This document shows positions 36,143 to 45,528 of a stretch of DNA of 64,000 nucleotides, in pieces. This stretch comes from an uncultured Desulfobacter sp. (GTDB lineage Bacteria > Desulfobacterota > Desulfobacteria > Desulfobacterales > Desulfobacteraceae). Within the stretch, counting starts at the first letter, position 1. Every line of letters starts with the position of its first letter. The position numbers and the translations under genes were made by a program. The notes beneath the pieces were generated by a model. It saw nothing but the letters and a program-made list of their open reading frames with translations, was not told the origin of the DNA and searched no databases. The DNA lies in NCBI RefSeq assembly GCF_963666145.1, contig NZ_OY762614.1, positions 5,198,501 to 5,262,500 on the forward strand, in the 5' to 3' direction.

Positions 36143-37615
36143 ATGCAGAAACGAGAACAATGGGGCACGCGAGTTGGATTTGTTTTGGCGGCTATCGGGT
36201 CGGCCATCGGTTTGGGAAATATCTGGCGGTTCCCCTACGTTGCGTATGAAAACGGCGGCGGTGCTTTTTTTATCCCTTATCTTTTTGCCATGCTCACAGC
36301 AGGCATTCCTTTCCTGATTCTGGAATTCGGCGTCGGGTATAAATTTAAAACATCGGTCCCAAATATCTTCAGAACCCTGTCCGGCCACTGGGAATGGCTG
36401 GGTTGGTGGCAGATTCTGGTCTCCTTTATTATATCCATCTATTATGTGGCAGTCGTTGGCTGGGCCATCTCTTATTTTGTTCTGGCCTTCAACCAGGGCT
36501 GGGGAGCGGATCCTGCCAATTTCTTTTTCAAAACCTATCTTCAGCTTTCAGATACGCCCCTTGCCTTTAACGGCATCCGATGGCCTATTCTCGGGGCGAT
36601 TTTGTGCGTCTGGATTATTTGCTGGGGGGTTCTCTTCAGTGGCGTAAAAAAAGGGATTGAAACGGCCAGCAAGGTGTTTATGCCCTTGCTTTTTATCATG
36701 GTTCTGATCATCACAGCCCGGGCCGTGACCTTAGAAGGCGCGGCTGACGGGTTGAACTGGATGTTTAAACCTGATTTTGCGGCGCTTTTGAATTTTAAGG
36801 TATGGGTTGCGGCCTATGGTCAGCTTTTCTTTAGTCTTTCCATTGGTTTCGCCATCATGCTCACTTACGCAAGCTACCTGCCCAAAAACTCAGATATGAC
36901 CAACAATGCGTTTATCACTGCCTTTTGTAATTGCGGATTCAGTATCCTTTGTGGCGTCATGGTCTTCTCGGTTTTGGGTAATATGGCAGCCAATCAGGGC
37001 GTAGGGGTTGATAAAGTGGTCAGCTCGGGTGTAGGCTTGGCGTTTGTCACCATCCCCAAGGCCATTAACAGCCTGCCAAGTCCGGTACTTTTCGGCACCT
37101 TGTTTTTTGCAGCTCTGCTGTTTGCCGGGTTAAGCTCCATGGTATCCATCTGCGAAGTTTCGGTTTCGGTGCTCATTGACCGTTTCAAAATCAGCCGTAA
37201 ACGTTCGGCCAGTATTTACTGCGGCGTCGGTATGTTGTGCGGTATTGTGTTTGCCACGCATTCAGGGCTGCTGGTGCTGGATATCGTGGATCGGTTCATC
37301 AACAATTTTGGTGTGCTGGCAGGCGGCCTTGTGGAAATTGTATTCCTGGCCTGGATATGCGGTCTTGACGGGTTTAAAGAAATCATAAATCCGACCAGTG
37401 ATTTTAAAGTCGGCACGTTATGGACCTTTTGCCTTAAAATTATCACCCCTGCCATTCTATGCTATATGATAATATCCAACCTAATCGGGGATATTAAAAC
37501 CCCATACAGCGGGTATCCGTCTCTGGCCTTGTTGGTATTCGGCTGGTGTATGGTGGGGGGAATCCTTATTATCAGCATCCTTATTAATTTTACCGTTCAC
37601 GGAGGTGAAAAATGA
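36143..37615 (+). CDS. sodium-dependent transporter, NSS (SNF) family
   Basis: A Na+-coupled amino-acid-type symporter of 490 residues with about 12 helices, LeuT fold. The start REQWGTRVGFVLAAIGSAIGLGNIWRFPYVAYENGGGAF is the family hallmark, holding the Na+ and substrate sites. LFFSLSIGFAIMLTYASYLP near residue 230 is helix 6. The stop overlaps the ATG of a 31-residue gene, which matches two-part methionine/alanine importers of this family, so a hydrophobic amino acid is a likely substrate. Actual specificity is not proven. Confidence 0.93.
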   Translation: MQKREQWGTRVGFVLAAIGSAIGLGNIWRFPYVAYENGGGAFFIPYLFAMLTAGIPFLILEFGVGYKFKTSVPNIFRTLSGHWEWLGWWQILVSFIISIYYVAVVGWAISYFVLAFNQGWGADPANFFFKTYLQLSDTPLAFNGIRWPILGAILCVWIICWGVLFSGVKKGIETASKVFMPLLFIMVLIITARAVTLEGAADGLNWMFKPDFAALLNFKVWVAAYGQLFFSLSIGFAIMLTYASYLPKNSDMTNNAFITAFCNCGFSILCGVMVFSVLGNMAANQGVGVDKVVSSGVGLAFVTIPKAINSLPSPVLFGTLFFAALLFAGLSSMVSICEVSVSVLIDRFKISRKRSASIYCGVGMLCGIVFATHSGLLVLDIVDRFINNFGVLAGGLVEIVFLAWICGLDGFKEIINPTSDFKVGTLWTFCLKIITPAILCYMIISNLIGDIKTPYSGYPSLALLVFGWCMVGGILIISILINFTVHGGEK

Positions 37616-37707
37616 TGACTTCCGCTATTGTAATGATGGTGCTGGGGCTTGGTGTCACCTGGATCGGGGCCGGTGTCTGCATTGCTATTGCCATTAAGAA
37701 AAAATAG
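37612..37707 (+). CDS. small subunit of NSS transporter (MetS-like), 31 residues
   Basis: A very short gene overlapping the NSS transporter stop (ATGA), with GGAGGTG 5 bases before the ATG. It encodes one hydrophobic helix, opening MMTSAIVMMVLGLGVTWIG and ending in Lys-Lys-Lys. Known methionine/alanine NSS importers have such a one-helix partner, typically with an SAIIMM-like start, and this matches closely. The partner is needed for transport in the studied systems. The identification rests on pattern likeness plus position. Confidence 0.8.
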   Translation: MMTSAIVMMVLGLGVTWIGAGVCIAIAIKKK

Positions 37708-37744
37708 CCTTAGCGCAGATTGTTGTTTTAGAAAGAAAACTAAA

Positions 37745-37779
37745 GCGCCCGACCAAAATCGTATGTTTTGGTCGGGCGC
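37745..37779. terminator. bidirectional terminator hairpin
   Basis: A perfect 14-pair stem (GCGCCCGACCAAAA with its complement, 7-base loop) lies between the convergent NSS unit and the FadL-like gene. On the minus strand it is followed by a T-rich stretch; on the plus strand the tail is weak. Confidence 0.85.
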
Positions 37780-37819
37780 AATGATATGAACTAACGGTCT
37801 TTTATGGAATCTTGACCGG

Positions 37820-39082
37820 TTAGAAACGATACTGGATACCGATACCTCCCTGGTACAAAGTCTTGTCGTAGGTGACTTCGGGGCGTCCTGTGGTAGCAAG
37901 GGCTGAAGGAGCCGTATCTTCTTCATAAAAATACCCGGTAAGACCCAGTATCAGGGTGAGTTTTTCCGTCATCCTGTATTTAGCACCGACGGCAACGGCA
38001 TGGCAGTCCAGGGGCGGATTCATCTGCTCAATGATACCAAAGTTTTCCGGCTTCATGTCAACATTGATATAAAGATAACCAGCTGTCAGAGACCAAGTCT
38101 CATTTACATCATATTGAACGGCCATGGCTATTTCATAAGAGTTACCATCCACGGCATCATTTTGGGTATCCCAGTCCGCATCTTTTTCAAAAAAGTAGGA
38201 AAAAGAGGGTTTGAGTGTAAGCTTCGGGAGCACCTTCCATTCAACGCCCAGCGCAAGTACGGCCGGAAGGTCCCTGGCGTAGCTATGGCCGTCCTGTCGG
38301 TTATATCCCCTGAGGAGGGCTACACCAAGAGCATTTGATCCACTGGTATCCGTGTCCCAGTCCAGTTTGACCTTCGTGTCATATCTTATGCCAATGTTGA
38401 GGGTCTCCGAAGGATGGATATCAATACCGATGACCCCTCCGTAGCCCTCTGCTTCCTGATCGTACCTGGCCAGGATAAAGGCTCCGCTGTATGTGCCGTG
38501 GAGATCCACTTCTTTATCAGTGATTACATACCTGAGTCCTGCAGCAACTGAGACCATGGGGTGCAGATCGTAGGAAACGCCTGCAGTGAATGTGTAATCA
38601 TAGCTTTCAGCGTAGGCATATGGCTGAGTAAGAGAGCCTCCTGCTGGGAGGGTCGGTGCGAATGCACCTCCTGCTAACCGGTTTTCGACGGTTTGGGTAA
38701 TAATATTGCCGTTTTCGTATTCCGTCTCACCACCGCCGCCGTTAATGGTAAAAGAGCCCCAGAATGCCCATTTGTCCATTTTGTGGACCCCAAAAGCCAT
38801 GGGGGCGACCAGTTTAGGACTGGCGGTTTGGGTTTCTCCATTATATTCATGGTCATAATCGAAGGTAAAAGGCAACAGATCAAGTTCCACGTAGGTCCCG
38901 TTTTTGAGCAGCATCAAGCCGGCAGGGTTATAGGCTGCGGCATCTGCACCATCTGTGGCGGCATTTCGGCTGAGACTGCCGGCATATGCCGATGAAAAAT
39001 TCTGCTTGTTGTCAATACCGCCGCCAAATGCCGGCGCGGTCATTCCCAAAATTAAAACAATTAGTAAACATTTTCTTAACAT
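37820..39082 (-). CDS. outer membrane transport protein, OmpP1/FadL family
   Basis: A 420-residue outer-membrane beta-barrel of the FadL type, which lets long-chain fatty acids or other hydrophobic compounds through. A signal peptide (about residues 1-20) is followed by the plug region with FSSAYAGSLSRNAATDGADAAAYNPAGLML; this NPA segment is the family signature. The rest is a series of amphipathic strands with Tyr/Asp turns, ending in a C-terminal Phe (GIGIQYRF) for BAM recognition. GGGAG lies before the ATG. It stands alone. The ligand is unknown; aromatic or fatty compounds are the usual choices. Confidence 0.9.
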   Translation of the reverse strand: MLRKCLLIVLILGMTAPAFGGGIDNKQNFSSAYAGSLSRNAATDGADAAAYNPAGLMLLKNGTYVELDLLPFTFDYDHEYNGETQTASPKLVAPMAFGVHKMDKWAFWGSFTINGGGGETEYENGNIITQTVENRLAGGAFAPTLPAGGSLTQPYAYAESYDYTFTAGVSYDLHPMVSVAAGLRYVITDKEVDLHGTYSGAFILARYDQEAEGYGGVIGIDIHPSETLNIGIRYDTKVKLDWDTDTSGSNALGVALLRGYNRQDGHSYARDLPAVLALGVEWKVLPKLTLKPSFSYFFEKDADWDTQNDAVDGNSYEIAMAVQYDVNETWSLTAGYLYINVDMKPENFGIIEQMNPPLDCHAVAVGAKYRMTEKLTLILGLTGYFYEEDTAPSALATTGRPEVTYDKTLYQGGIGIQYRF

Positions 39083-39424
39083 TTTTTCTCCCTTACTCCC
39101 GTAGTCAATTGATTAGATTTCAATGGCTATTAGATATGCGTTTGCCCAAGTTTCTTCTCCCTGTACTAAAACTAAATTTTCGTCTATAAAATTATGCATA
39201 CGTTTTGTTCGAACGGTTGTCAACTGTAAAGATCCGGACTTGACAGGGGTATTGTTTACGGGCTATCTGATACGTTTTTCTGCATATATACGCTATGCGG
39301 TTATGTTTCTATTATGCGACGCTTTGCGAAATTTTGCGAAAGCGAAACGGTGTAGATAAACACGGGATCTTCACGGAGATTTAACTGATTATGCATTTAA
39401 AAAAAGATAAGGAACATAAGGGAA
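39083..39424. other. divergent intergenic region, no clear feature
   Basis: 342 bases between the FadL-like gene (minus) and the hydrolase gene (plus). Promoters for both should lie here, but I cannot pick one with confidence. No RNA gene or repeat was seen. Confidence 0.5.
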
Positions 39425-40378
39425 ATGCTTCTGTGGGTCAGTCTTGCGATTATTGGCGTCATCGTTTTTTTATCCGGCCCCCGGGTCCGTATTGATCAGA
39501 CCATATCCCCCAAAAAAATTCCTTTGGACATAGAGGGCTATCTGATTCTTCGGGAACAGCAGTTTTCCGACGTTATACCCGGCACCCAAAAAACCGTTCG
39601 ATGGGCATGGAAAGCCAATGAACAGACTGAATTCAGCGTGGTCTATATCCACGGGTTTTCAGCCACACGCAAAGAAACAGCACCTTTGAGCGATGTTGTG
39701 GCAAAAGCCCTGGGAGCCAATCTGTTTTATACACGCCTGACCGGCCATGGCCAAACCGGTCAGGCCATGGCCGATGCCAGTGTGAATGACTGGCTCAATG
39801 ATGTGGTTGAAGCCTATGAGATCGGCCGGCGTCTGGGTAAAAAGGTCATCATGATCGGCTGTTCCACCGGCGGCACCAGTCTTGCCTGGCTGGCCCACAG
39901 GGCGGCAACCGCGGGGGGTATGGACGCCCTTTATGCCTGCATTTTTTTATCTCCCAATTTCAGGCCCCAAAACAGATTTTCAGCGTTGCTTACCTGGCCC
40001 TGGGGACGGCAGATTGCCCGAATCGTCATTGGTAAAGAAAGAGCGGTGACTCCGGAAAATAAGGGCCATGGCCAATATTGGACCACCCGGTATCCTGTGG
40101 CGGCCCTTCTTCCCATGATGGGCTTGGTCAAGCTCGTTGAAAAGCTGGATCTCTCAAAAATTTGTATCCCAAGCCTTGTGATCTATTCTCCCCAGGATCA
40201 GATTATTCATGTCCCCTCCCTGGAACAAGCATTCAAACAGATGAGGTGCGTCAAAAAGCAGCTCATTTCCTTTACCGATTCTGCAGATCCGGGACAGCAT
40301 ATCCTCGCCGGAGATATTTTTTCTCCTGGAACAAGCGAAAAACTGGCTCAAATGATCCTTTCTTTTGTACTTGAATAA
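39425..40378 (+). CDS. alpha/beta hydrolase with N-terminal membrane anchor
   Basis: A 317-residue serine hydrolase. The first 20 residues are a hydrophobic helix (MLLWVSLAIIGVIVFLSG), so it is probably tethered to or exported across the inner membrane. The oxyanion region VVYIHGFSATRKE lies near residue 75, the nucleophile elbow GCSTGG near 140 (Ser in G-x-S-x-G form), an acid in SPQDQIIHV near 258, and the catalytic His in PGQHILAGD near 290. It resembles carboxylesterase/monoglyceride-lipase-like enzymes. Substrate unknown. An AAGGAAC lies upstream of the ATG. Confidence 0.82.
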   Translation: MLLWVSLAIIGVIVFLSGPRVRIDQTISPKKIPLDIEGYLILREQQFSDVIPGTQKTVRWAWKANEQTEFSVVYIHGFSATRKETAPLSDVVAKALGANLFYTRLTGHGQTGQAMADASVNDWLNDVVEAYEIGRRLGKKVIMIGCSTGGTSLAWLAHRAATAGGMDALYACIFLSPNFRPQNRFSALLTWPWGRQIARIVIGKERAVTPENKGHGQYWTTRYPVAALLPMMGLVKLVEKLDLSKICIPSLVIYSPQDQIIHVPSLEQAFKQMRCVKKQLISFTDSADPGQHILAGDIFSPGTSEKLAQMILSFVLE

Positions 40379-40443
40379 GATATAAAATTTGCTGATCAGG
40401 GCTTTTGCTTGCCTTTAAGTCAAATTGATATATAACAGGCCCC

Positions 40444-41615
40444 ATGAACGAAGTGACAAATAGAAAACTGCTGTTGGCATTGGGGTGTCTGGCCATCTTT
40501 TTTCCCGGAGCTTTTTTGTTTGGATTTCCCGGGGTGATGGCGGTTCAGTGGCAGCAATTGTTGGGGGTGGAAAAGGCCTGCATCGGGCAACTCATGTTTT
40601 TTATTCTGGCGGGCACAGGATGTTCCATGTACCTGTCCGGTAAACTCCAGGAAAAGATAACGCCCCAAGGGCTTCTCTTTGTGGGCACTATCGCTTGTGG
40701 CTTGGGTGTCGGCGCCGTTGCGTGGGCCTCAACGCTGTATCATATTTATGCCTGGGCGTTTTGGGAGGGGTTTTTCAGCTCTTTTGTTTACCTCCCCTGC
40801 TTGACCGTTTCCCAGAAATTGTTTTTGCTGCAAAAAGGCCTGGCAGTCGGTTTTATCAATCTGGTGTTCGGCGGAGCTGCGGCAGTCATGTCGCCGATAT
40901 TCTCTTTTTTGCTGGTTACCCAGGGGTATAAGGCCACATGTGTTCTCTCCATGGCCCTGACAGTGTGTACCAGTATTATATGTGCCTTTTTTATGCGGGG
41001 TTCCGCATATTCATTGAAATCTGTAAAAGGAGCGGGAATGGCACTTGGCGTTGGTCGGATACTTACGTTGAGATCCTTCTGGTGTCTTTGGTGGGTATGG
41101 GCCCTGGCTGGTGCCGCAGGGGTTTCCATGGTTATGCTGTCTGCATCCCTGGGGCAGTCTTTAGGCTTTGACGTGACACGGTATGTGGTGATCCTGACCG
41201 GATTCAGCATGTAAACGGCCTTGGACGGATTATCTTTGGAATGCTCTCGGACCGCATTTCCAAACATAAAATTTTAATCTGGGTATTTCTTATGGCGGCT
41301 TTGGCCTATCTGCTCATGCCATTTTTCCATAATCTTTATGTGTTAAGTTTATTGGCAAGCGTTGTGGGGCTTGCATTCGGGGTATTGTTTACCGTATCCG
41401 CGCCATTGGTCTCGGAGTGCTTCGGCCTTGAAAATTTCGGCCGGGTATTTGGACTCGTATTTACGGCCTACGGATTTGTGGCTGGATTTTTAGGTCCCTG
41501 GATGTCCGGTGTTGTGCTGAATTTGACCCACGATAATTTCAGTATTGTTTTTACCGGATTCGCCTTTTTTTATATGGTGTCCGCCATTCTCGTAAACCAG
41601 GTAAAGCAGGTTTAG
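40444..41615 (+). pseudogene. MFS transporter (OFA-like), single-base frameshift
   Basis: A major-facilitator transporter of about 390 residues, most like the oxalate/formate antiporter group, with about 12 helices. The first frame (40444-41214) ends GFSM-stop inside helix 7/8. One added G near 41211 gives GFSMVNGLGRIIFGMLSDR, the standard MFS loop, which then runs on in the second frame (41241 region) to 41615. So the gene is either broken or mis-sequenced. The stop overlaps the stop of the convergent radical SAM gene. Substrate is unknown; a small carboxylate is a guess from the family. Confidence 0.85.
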
Positions 41616-42895
41616 AATTTATTCAAGGCGGTTGTCCGGGGCGGCCGTCTGCCGTTAAATAAATCGCAGGCCTTGTAATATTGAAGATCCTTGAACCAGC
41701 AGGCACCATACGCCGGATCTTTTGCCATTCTGGCCGCCAGGCGCCATGGTGCGGAAAAGGCTTCCATGAATGGCCCCCCAAGCTCGGTGGGGTCCCTGAA
41801 ACATTCCCAGTCGCAGGCCAGGCAGTATCCTTTAGGTTTAATGGCATTGACGTTTAAGTCCTGAAACGGGCCTAAATTGTCTGCGCCCCGGTACCCGCAG
41901 GGGTAGGTGTTGCCGTCGGTGCAGTTCAAGTAAAAGAAATCAATGCCGCCCCGGCAGCCGTAGGGGATATCTGCGTTTTTGCCTGAATAGACATTGTAGA
42001 GTGTATGCAGGCCTGCAAGGGGGGAAAAAATTCTGATTTGGGATCTGAATTTTGGGATAGTGTCCGAAAGTGCCTTAAATAATAGGGCCTTTTCAGTACC
42101 CGTGAAACAAACCACCCGGTCGGCAGAGGCTGCGGCATAGACGGCATCCAAATCTTCTTTATCTGTACTGTCTTCCATGCTCATGGGGTAGCAGGCATTG
42201 GCAATGGTGAATCCCATGTCGATCACCTTGCGGTAGAAGTCGGCAAACCCTCGGGCAAAGGCCTGGTAAAAAGGGGAGGCCTCGGGGGTTGCAAGATCTT
42301 CCGGGGCTGGCGATCCTGAGACTTGGGTGATCTGGGACACATTACGATTCAATCCCAAATTCACGGAGGGAAAAATGCCTGCATCATGAAAAATGGGCAA
42401 TGCTTTTTCCATACCGCGAACAACACCCTCAAACCCGCGCATTTGTTCATGGATCTGCGCAACAGAAGAATCCAGGCTGATCCAGAAGTTGCGCAGCGGG
42501 GTGGCTGCAAGCTCATCGGCAATGGCTTTAACCTTGTCTTTAAAGCCGGCTTTTTCATGGCCGGCAAAAAAGAAACCGTTGGTGCCGGTCCGGATATAGG
42601 GAATTCCTGCTTTTCCCGCGTGCCGGATCAATTCAGGCAGGTCCTTGCGCAGCAACATGGGTTCGCCGCCGGTAAAGGAGATGGCCTGGAATCCCTTTTC
42701 CCCGGCCGCATCAATGATCTCTTTGAGCTGATCATTGGAAAGCCGGGTTCTGTCAAACGGATTGGTTGTACGCATGCCGCACTGGGGGCAGGTGGCATTG
42801 CACCGGTCCGTGATCTGGATCACAAGCTGGCCGGGCATCCTGCCTTTGACCATCCGTGCGGCGGTTTTCAGTCCTGATTTTATGCGCTGCATCAT
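41612..42895 (-). CDS. radical SAM protein with SPASM-like domain
   Basis: 427 residues. The radical SAM motif CNATCPQC (Cys32, 36 and 39; C-x3-C-x2-C) binds a [4Fe-4S] cluster and S-adenosylmethionine. TGGEPML near residue 75 and WISLDSS near 140 are other SAM-domain marks. A Cys-rich C-terminal part (CRGGIDFFYLNC, TYPCGYRG, CLACDWECF) looks like a SPASM/Twitch auxiliary-cluster domain. Such enzymes modify peptides, sugars or lipids. The start overlaps the stop of the PHP-glycosyltransferase gene by one base (TAATG), so the two are translated together and probably act on the same glycan or lipid. Substrate unknown. Confidence 0.88.
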   Translation of the reverse strand: MMQRIKSGLKTAARMVKGRMPGQLVIQITDRCNATCPQCGMRTTNPFDRTRLSNDQLKEIIDAAGEKGFQAISFTGGEPMLLRKDLPELIRHAGKAGIPYIRTGTNGFFFAGHEKAGFKDKVKAIADELAATPLRNFWISLDSSVAQIHEQMRGFEGVVRGMEKALPIFHDAGIFPSVNLGLNRNVSQITQVSGSPAPEDLATPEASPFYQAFARGFADFYRKVIDMGFTIANACYPMSMEDSTDKEDLDAVYAAASADRVVCFTGTEKALLFKALSDTIPKFRSQIRIFSPLAGLHTLYNVYSGKNADIPYGCRGGIDFFYLNCTDGNTYPCGYRGADNLGPFQDLNVNAIKPKGYCLACDWECFRDPTELGGPFMEAFSAPWRLAARMAKDPAYGACWFKDLQYYKACDLFNGRRPPRTTALNKF

Positions 42896-45384
42896 TATAC
42901 GGCCTTGGAAAATTCCAGCATGGAGGCCGGCATATCCATCTCTTTGTAAAACTCCCAGGATTGAATAAATGCGTTTTCAAACGATCTGTCTTCCATATAT
43001 GCCCTGGCCTGGTCGGACATTTGACTGCACAGATCCGGGGTGTTTAAAAATTGCTGCATGGCCGATAAAAGAGCTGCAACATCATCACTTTTAACTATGA
43101 TGCCGGTTTTCTGATCCAGCATATTTTCGCAGGGTCCGCCCAGATCCGATACAATCACCGGCAGGCCGGATGCCTGGGCTTCAAGAATCACATTGCCGAA
43201 TGTGTCCGTGGTGGAGGGAAATACAAAGATATCTGCCGAGGCATAGACCCGGCACAAGGGTTCTCCGGAAAGATATCCGGTAAAGGTCACAGGATAATTT
43301 TTGAGCAGATATTTCATCTCATCGGCATAGGGCCCATTGCCCACGACAGTCAGATGCGCCTTGTCACTTGTTTTACAAAGTGCTTTGAAGGCATTCACCA
43401 GAATCGGCAGATTTTTTTCCTTGGATACCCGGCCCACATACAAAAATTTCAGGGCTTCTTCATCAACCCCGAAATTGGCGCTCAGGATATCGCATTGTTT
43501 TGAAGGATGGAATACGTCCGTGTTGATGCCCCGGGGCATGATTCGGATTTTTTCGGCCTTGATACCCCGCTCGGTGAGTTCGTCAAAGGAGTTCTGGCTG
43601 GAGACATAGATCTGATCCATCTGGTCATAATACCAGATCATGAATTTCCAGGTCAGATCTTCGATGAAATTGTCTCCGGTCAGGTACTGGGCATATTGGG
43701 GAAACTGGGTATGGTAGGTGGCGGTCAGGGGCAGCTTCAGAATTTTTGCAATGGCCAGGGCGGCCAGGCCGATGGGGCCGGGGGTAGCGGAGTGGATATG
43801 GGTGAATCCTTGGCTGTAGCAGTAGTCCAGCATCTCAAGAAACGGCGGGTAATATAATTTTTGTTCCGTATATTCGGGGATTTCATAGACGCCTGTGGGC
43901 GTGAAATTTTTTACCCCCTTGCCTGTTTTTTCGGCCTGGGCATCGCAGGTAATGATGGTCAGGTGTTTGTCATGCTTCAGGGCGGCCTGCACCTGCTGCT
44001 GGAGGGTCTGGGCCACACCGTTGACATCGTAATAGGTGTCGGTGAAATGCCCTAACCTTACCCTGGATTTGGAGGGCTGGCTTCCGTTTTTGTATTTGGC
44101 AAACCGGTTCAGGACGGCTGTGTTCACTTCATTGTCCTTGGCAAAGTGAACAAAGGCCACAAAATAGGGTGCCAAAAGGGAGTAGAGCCCACCCACGGAG
44201 CCGATAGTCTGGAAGATGTTGAACAGATTCGCCCCGGAGGCCTGGCCAAGCAGATGGTCGCCGGTGTGGAACAACACTTTGTTTGACAGCTGGTTGACAA
44301 AATCAAACCATGCGTCTTCACGGTGCAGTTCCTTTTTATCCAGGGAGACGTCTGACTCTATTTTCTTTGATTGAGCCCTGGCAATTTTCAGCAGGTCCGG
44401 ATTTTCAGCAAACAGACGCTCGGTCTCCTTTCTGATCAGATATGTCAGGGAGACGGATTTGGTTTCCTCTTTGCGGTTTTTCCGTTTGCTTAAAAACGTG
44501 TAAAATCTTGATATAAGGCCATTATCCACATTGGATACCGGCATCAGGGACTGATCCAGAAATTTGAGCAACTGATCTTTGCCTGCGTGGCGTTTAAAGT
44601 CGAATCGCGTTGAGTAAAACTGGTAGGCAATACCGTACAGGTTGTGGGCCATGGTTTGGGGGGTGGATGGGTCGGAGATGACCCGGGATTTACCATTGAG
44701 GATGCCGTCCATAAATTCATTAATATTCGTTGCATCAGCAACCGCAGTGCTGGTTCTGGCAATGTTCAGGCCGGAGTGATCATCGGAACCGCCGGTGAGG
44801 TTTTTTTCCCAGGGGGTATCGAACAGGGGTTGGTAATCATAGAGGTTGGAAAGGCGCTCTATGTCCAGGGGCGTGAGGTTTTTCAGTACCTGGGCAAGGA
44901 TTTGATTCTGTTTATCGTTTCTGGCGCCGTTGAGCTCAAAGTTTTTAAACAGTAAAAGCATCTGTTCAAAGTGCTTGATGGTCATCCGGTCATTAACCGC
45001 ATAGAGGGGATGGGCAATGATGTTGACGATGTTTTCACCATTTAAATAGGCCACCAGATCAAAGACGTTCTGCCGGATTTTCTGGATCTCTTCATGCTGG
45101 GCTTCGGTGATGTTCTGGGCCAGCACATGAACCTTGCATCCGTCTTCGGGAAAATATGAAGTGATCTCTTCGGAGATATAGGTGTCCGGCAGATGGGCGA
45201 TTTCAAGGGCACCCTCAATGGTGTTATGGTCGGAGATGGTCACAAGGGACATGCCCTTTGCCTTGGCCGTATTATATACCAGCATAGGGTCCGTGAAACT
45301 TTCAGGGCAGCTGATTTTCTGCAGGATCCACTGGGATGGCCGTTTGGAAAACTTGGTGTGCACATGAAGATCTATTTTCATCAT
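42895..45384 (-). CDS. PHP-domain / glycosyltransferase family 4 fusion
   Basis: 829 residues in two parts. The N-terminal part is a PHP metal hydrolase: LHVHT (His7, His9), TISDHNT near 52, IIAHPLY near 125 and GSDDHSG near 210 form the metal site, so a phosphoesterase activity is possible. A less conserved middle part follows. From about residue 440 there is a GT-B glycosyltransferase: LGHFTDTYYDVNGVAQTLQQQ, a HSATPGPIGL loop near 530, RIMPRGINTDVF near 640, and FVFPSTTDTFGNVILEAQASGLPVI near 745 with the catalytic-type Glu. It probably transfers a sugar onto a lipid or glycan. An AAGGATAGG lies before the ATG. Confidence 0.88.
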   Translation of the reverse strand: MMKIDLHVHTKFSKRPSQWILQKISCPESFTDPMLVYNTAKAKGMSLVTISDHNTIEGALEIAHLPDTYISEEITSYFPEDGCKVHVLAQNITEAQHEEIQKIRQNVFDLVAYLNGENIVNIIAHPLYAVNDRMTIKHFEQMLLLFKNFELNGARNDKQNQILAQVLKNLTPLDIERLSNLYDYQPLFDTPWEKNLTGGSDDHSGLNIARTSTAVADATNINEFMDGILNGKSRVISDPSTPQTMAHNLYGIAYQFYSTRFDFKRHAGKDQLLKFLDQSLMPVSNVDNGLISRFYTFLSKRKNRKEETKSVSLTYLIRKETERLFAENPDLLKIARAQSKKIESDVSLDKKELHREDAWFDFVNQLSNKVLFHTGDHLLGQASGANLFNIFQTIGSVGGLYSLLAPYFVAFVHFAKDNEVNTAVLNRFAKYKNGSQPSKSRVRLGHFTDTYYDVNGVAQTLQQQVQAALKHDKHLTIITCDAQAEKTGKGVKNFTPTGVYEIPEYTEQKLYYPPFLEMLDYCYSQGFTHIHSATPGPIGLAALAIAKILKLPLTATYHTQFPQYAQYLTGDNFIEDLTWKFMIWYYDQMDQIYVSSQNSFDELTERGIKAEKIRIMPRGINTDVFHPSKQCDILSANFGVDEEALKFLYVGRVSKEKNLPILVNAFKALCKTSDKAHLTVVGNGPYADEMKYLLKNYPVTFTGYLSGEPLCRVYASADIFVFPSTTDTFGNVILEAQASGLPVIVSDLGGPCENMLDQKTGIIVKSDDVAALLSAMQQFLNTPDLCSQMSDQARAYMEDRSFENAFIQSWEFYKEMDMPASMLEFSKAV

Positions 45385-45478
45385 TTCCTATCCTTAAATT
45401 TTGGGATGAATATCTTAATTAATCAGGGAGTTTAACCGGATAATGTTACATCCCTGTGAAGGCAGGATTAGGAAAATG

Positions 45479-45528
45479 TGAAAAAGTAACTTAGGGGAAG
45501 GGGCATGTGCTCCCTCCCCCCCTAAGTT
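45479..45528 (-). terminator. terminator after the pyruvate carboxylase gene
   Basis: AACTTAGGGG (45488-45497) pairs with CCCCTAAGTT (45519-45528) around a further G/C-rich stem. On the minus strand ACTTTTTCAC follows. It starts at the stop codon. Confidence 0.8.
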
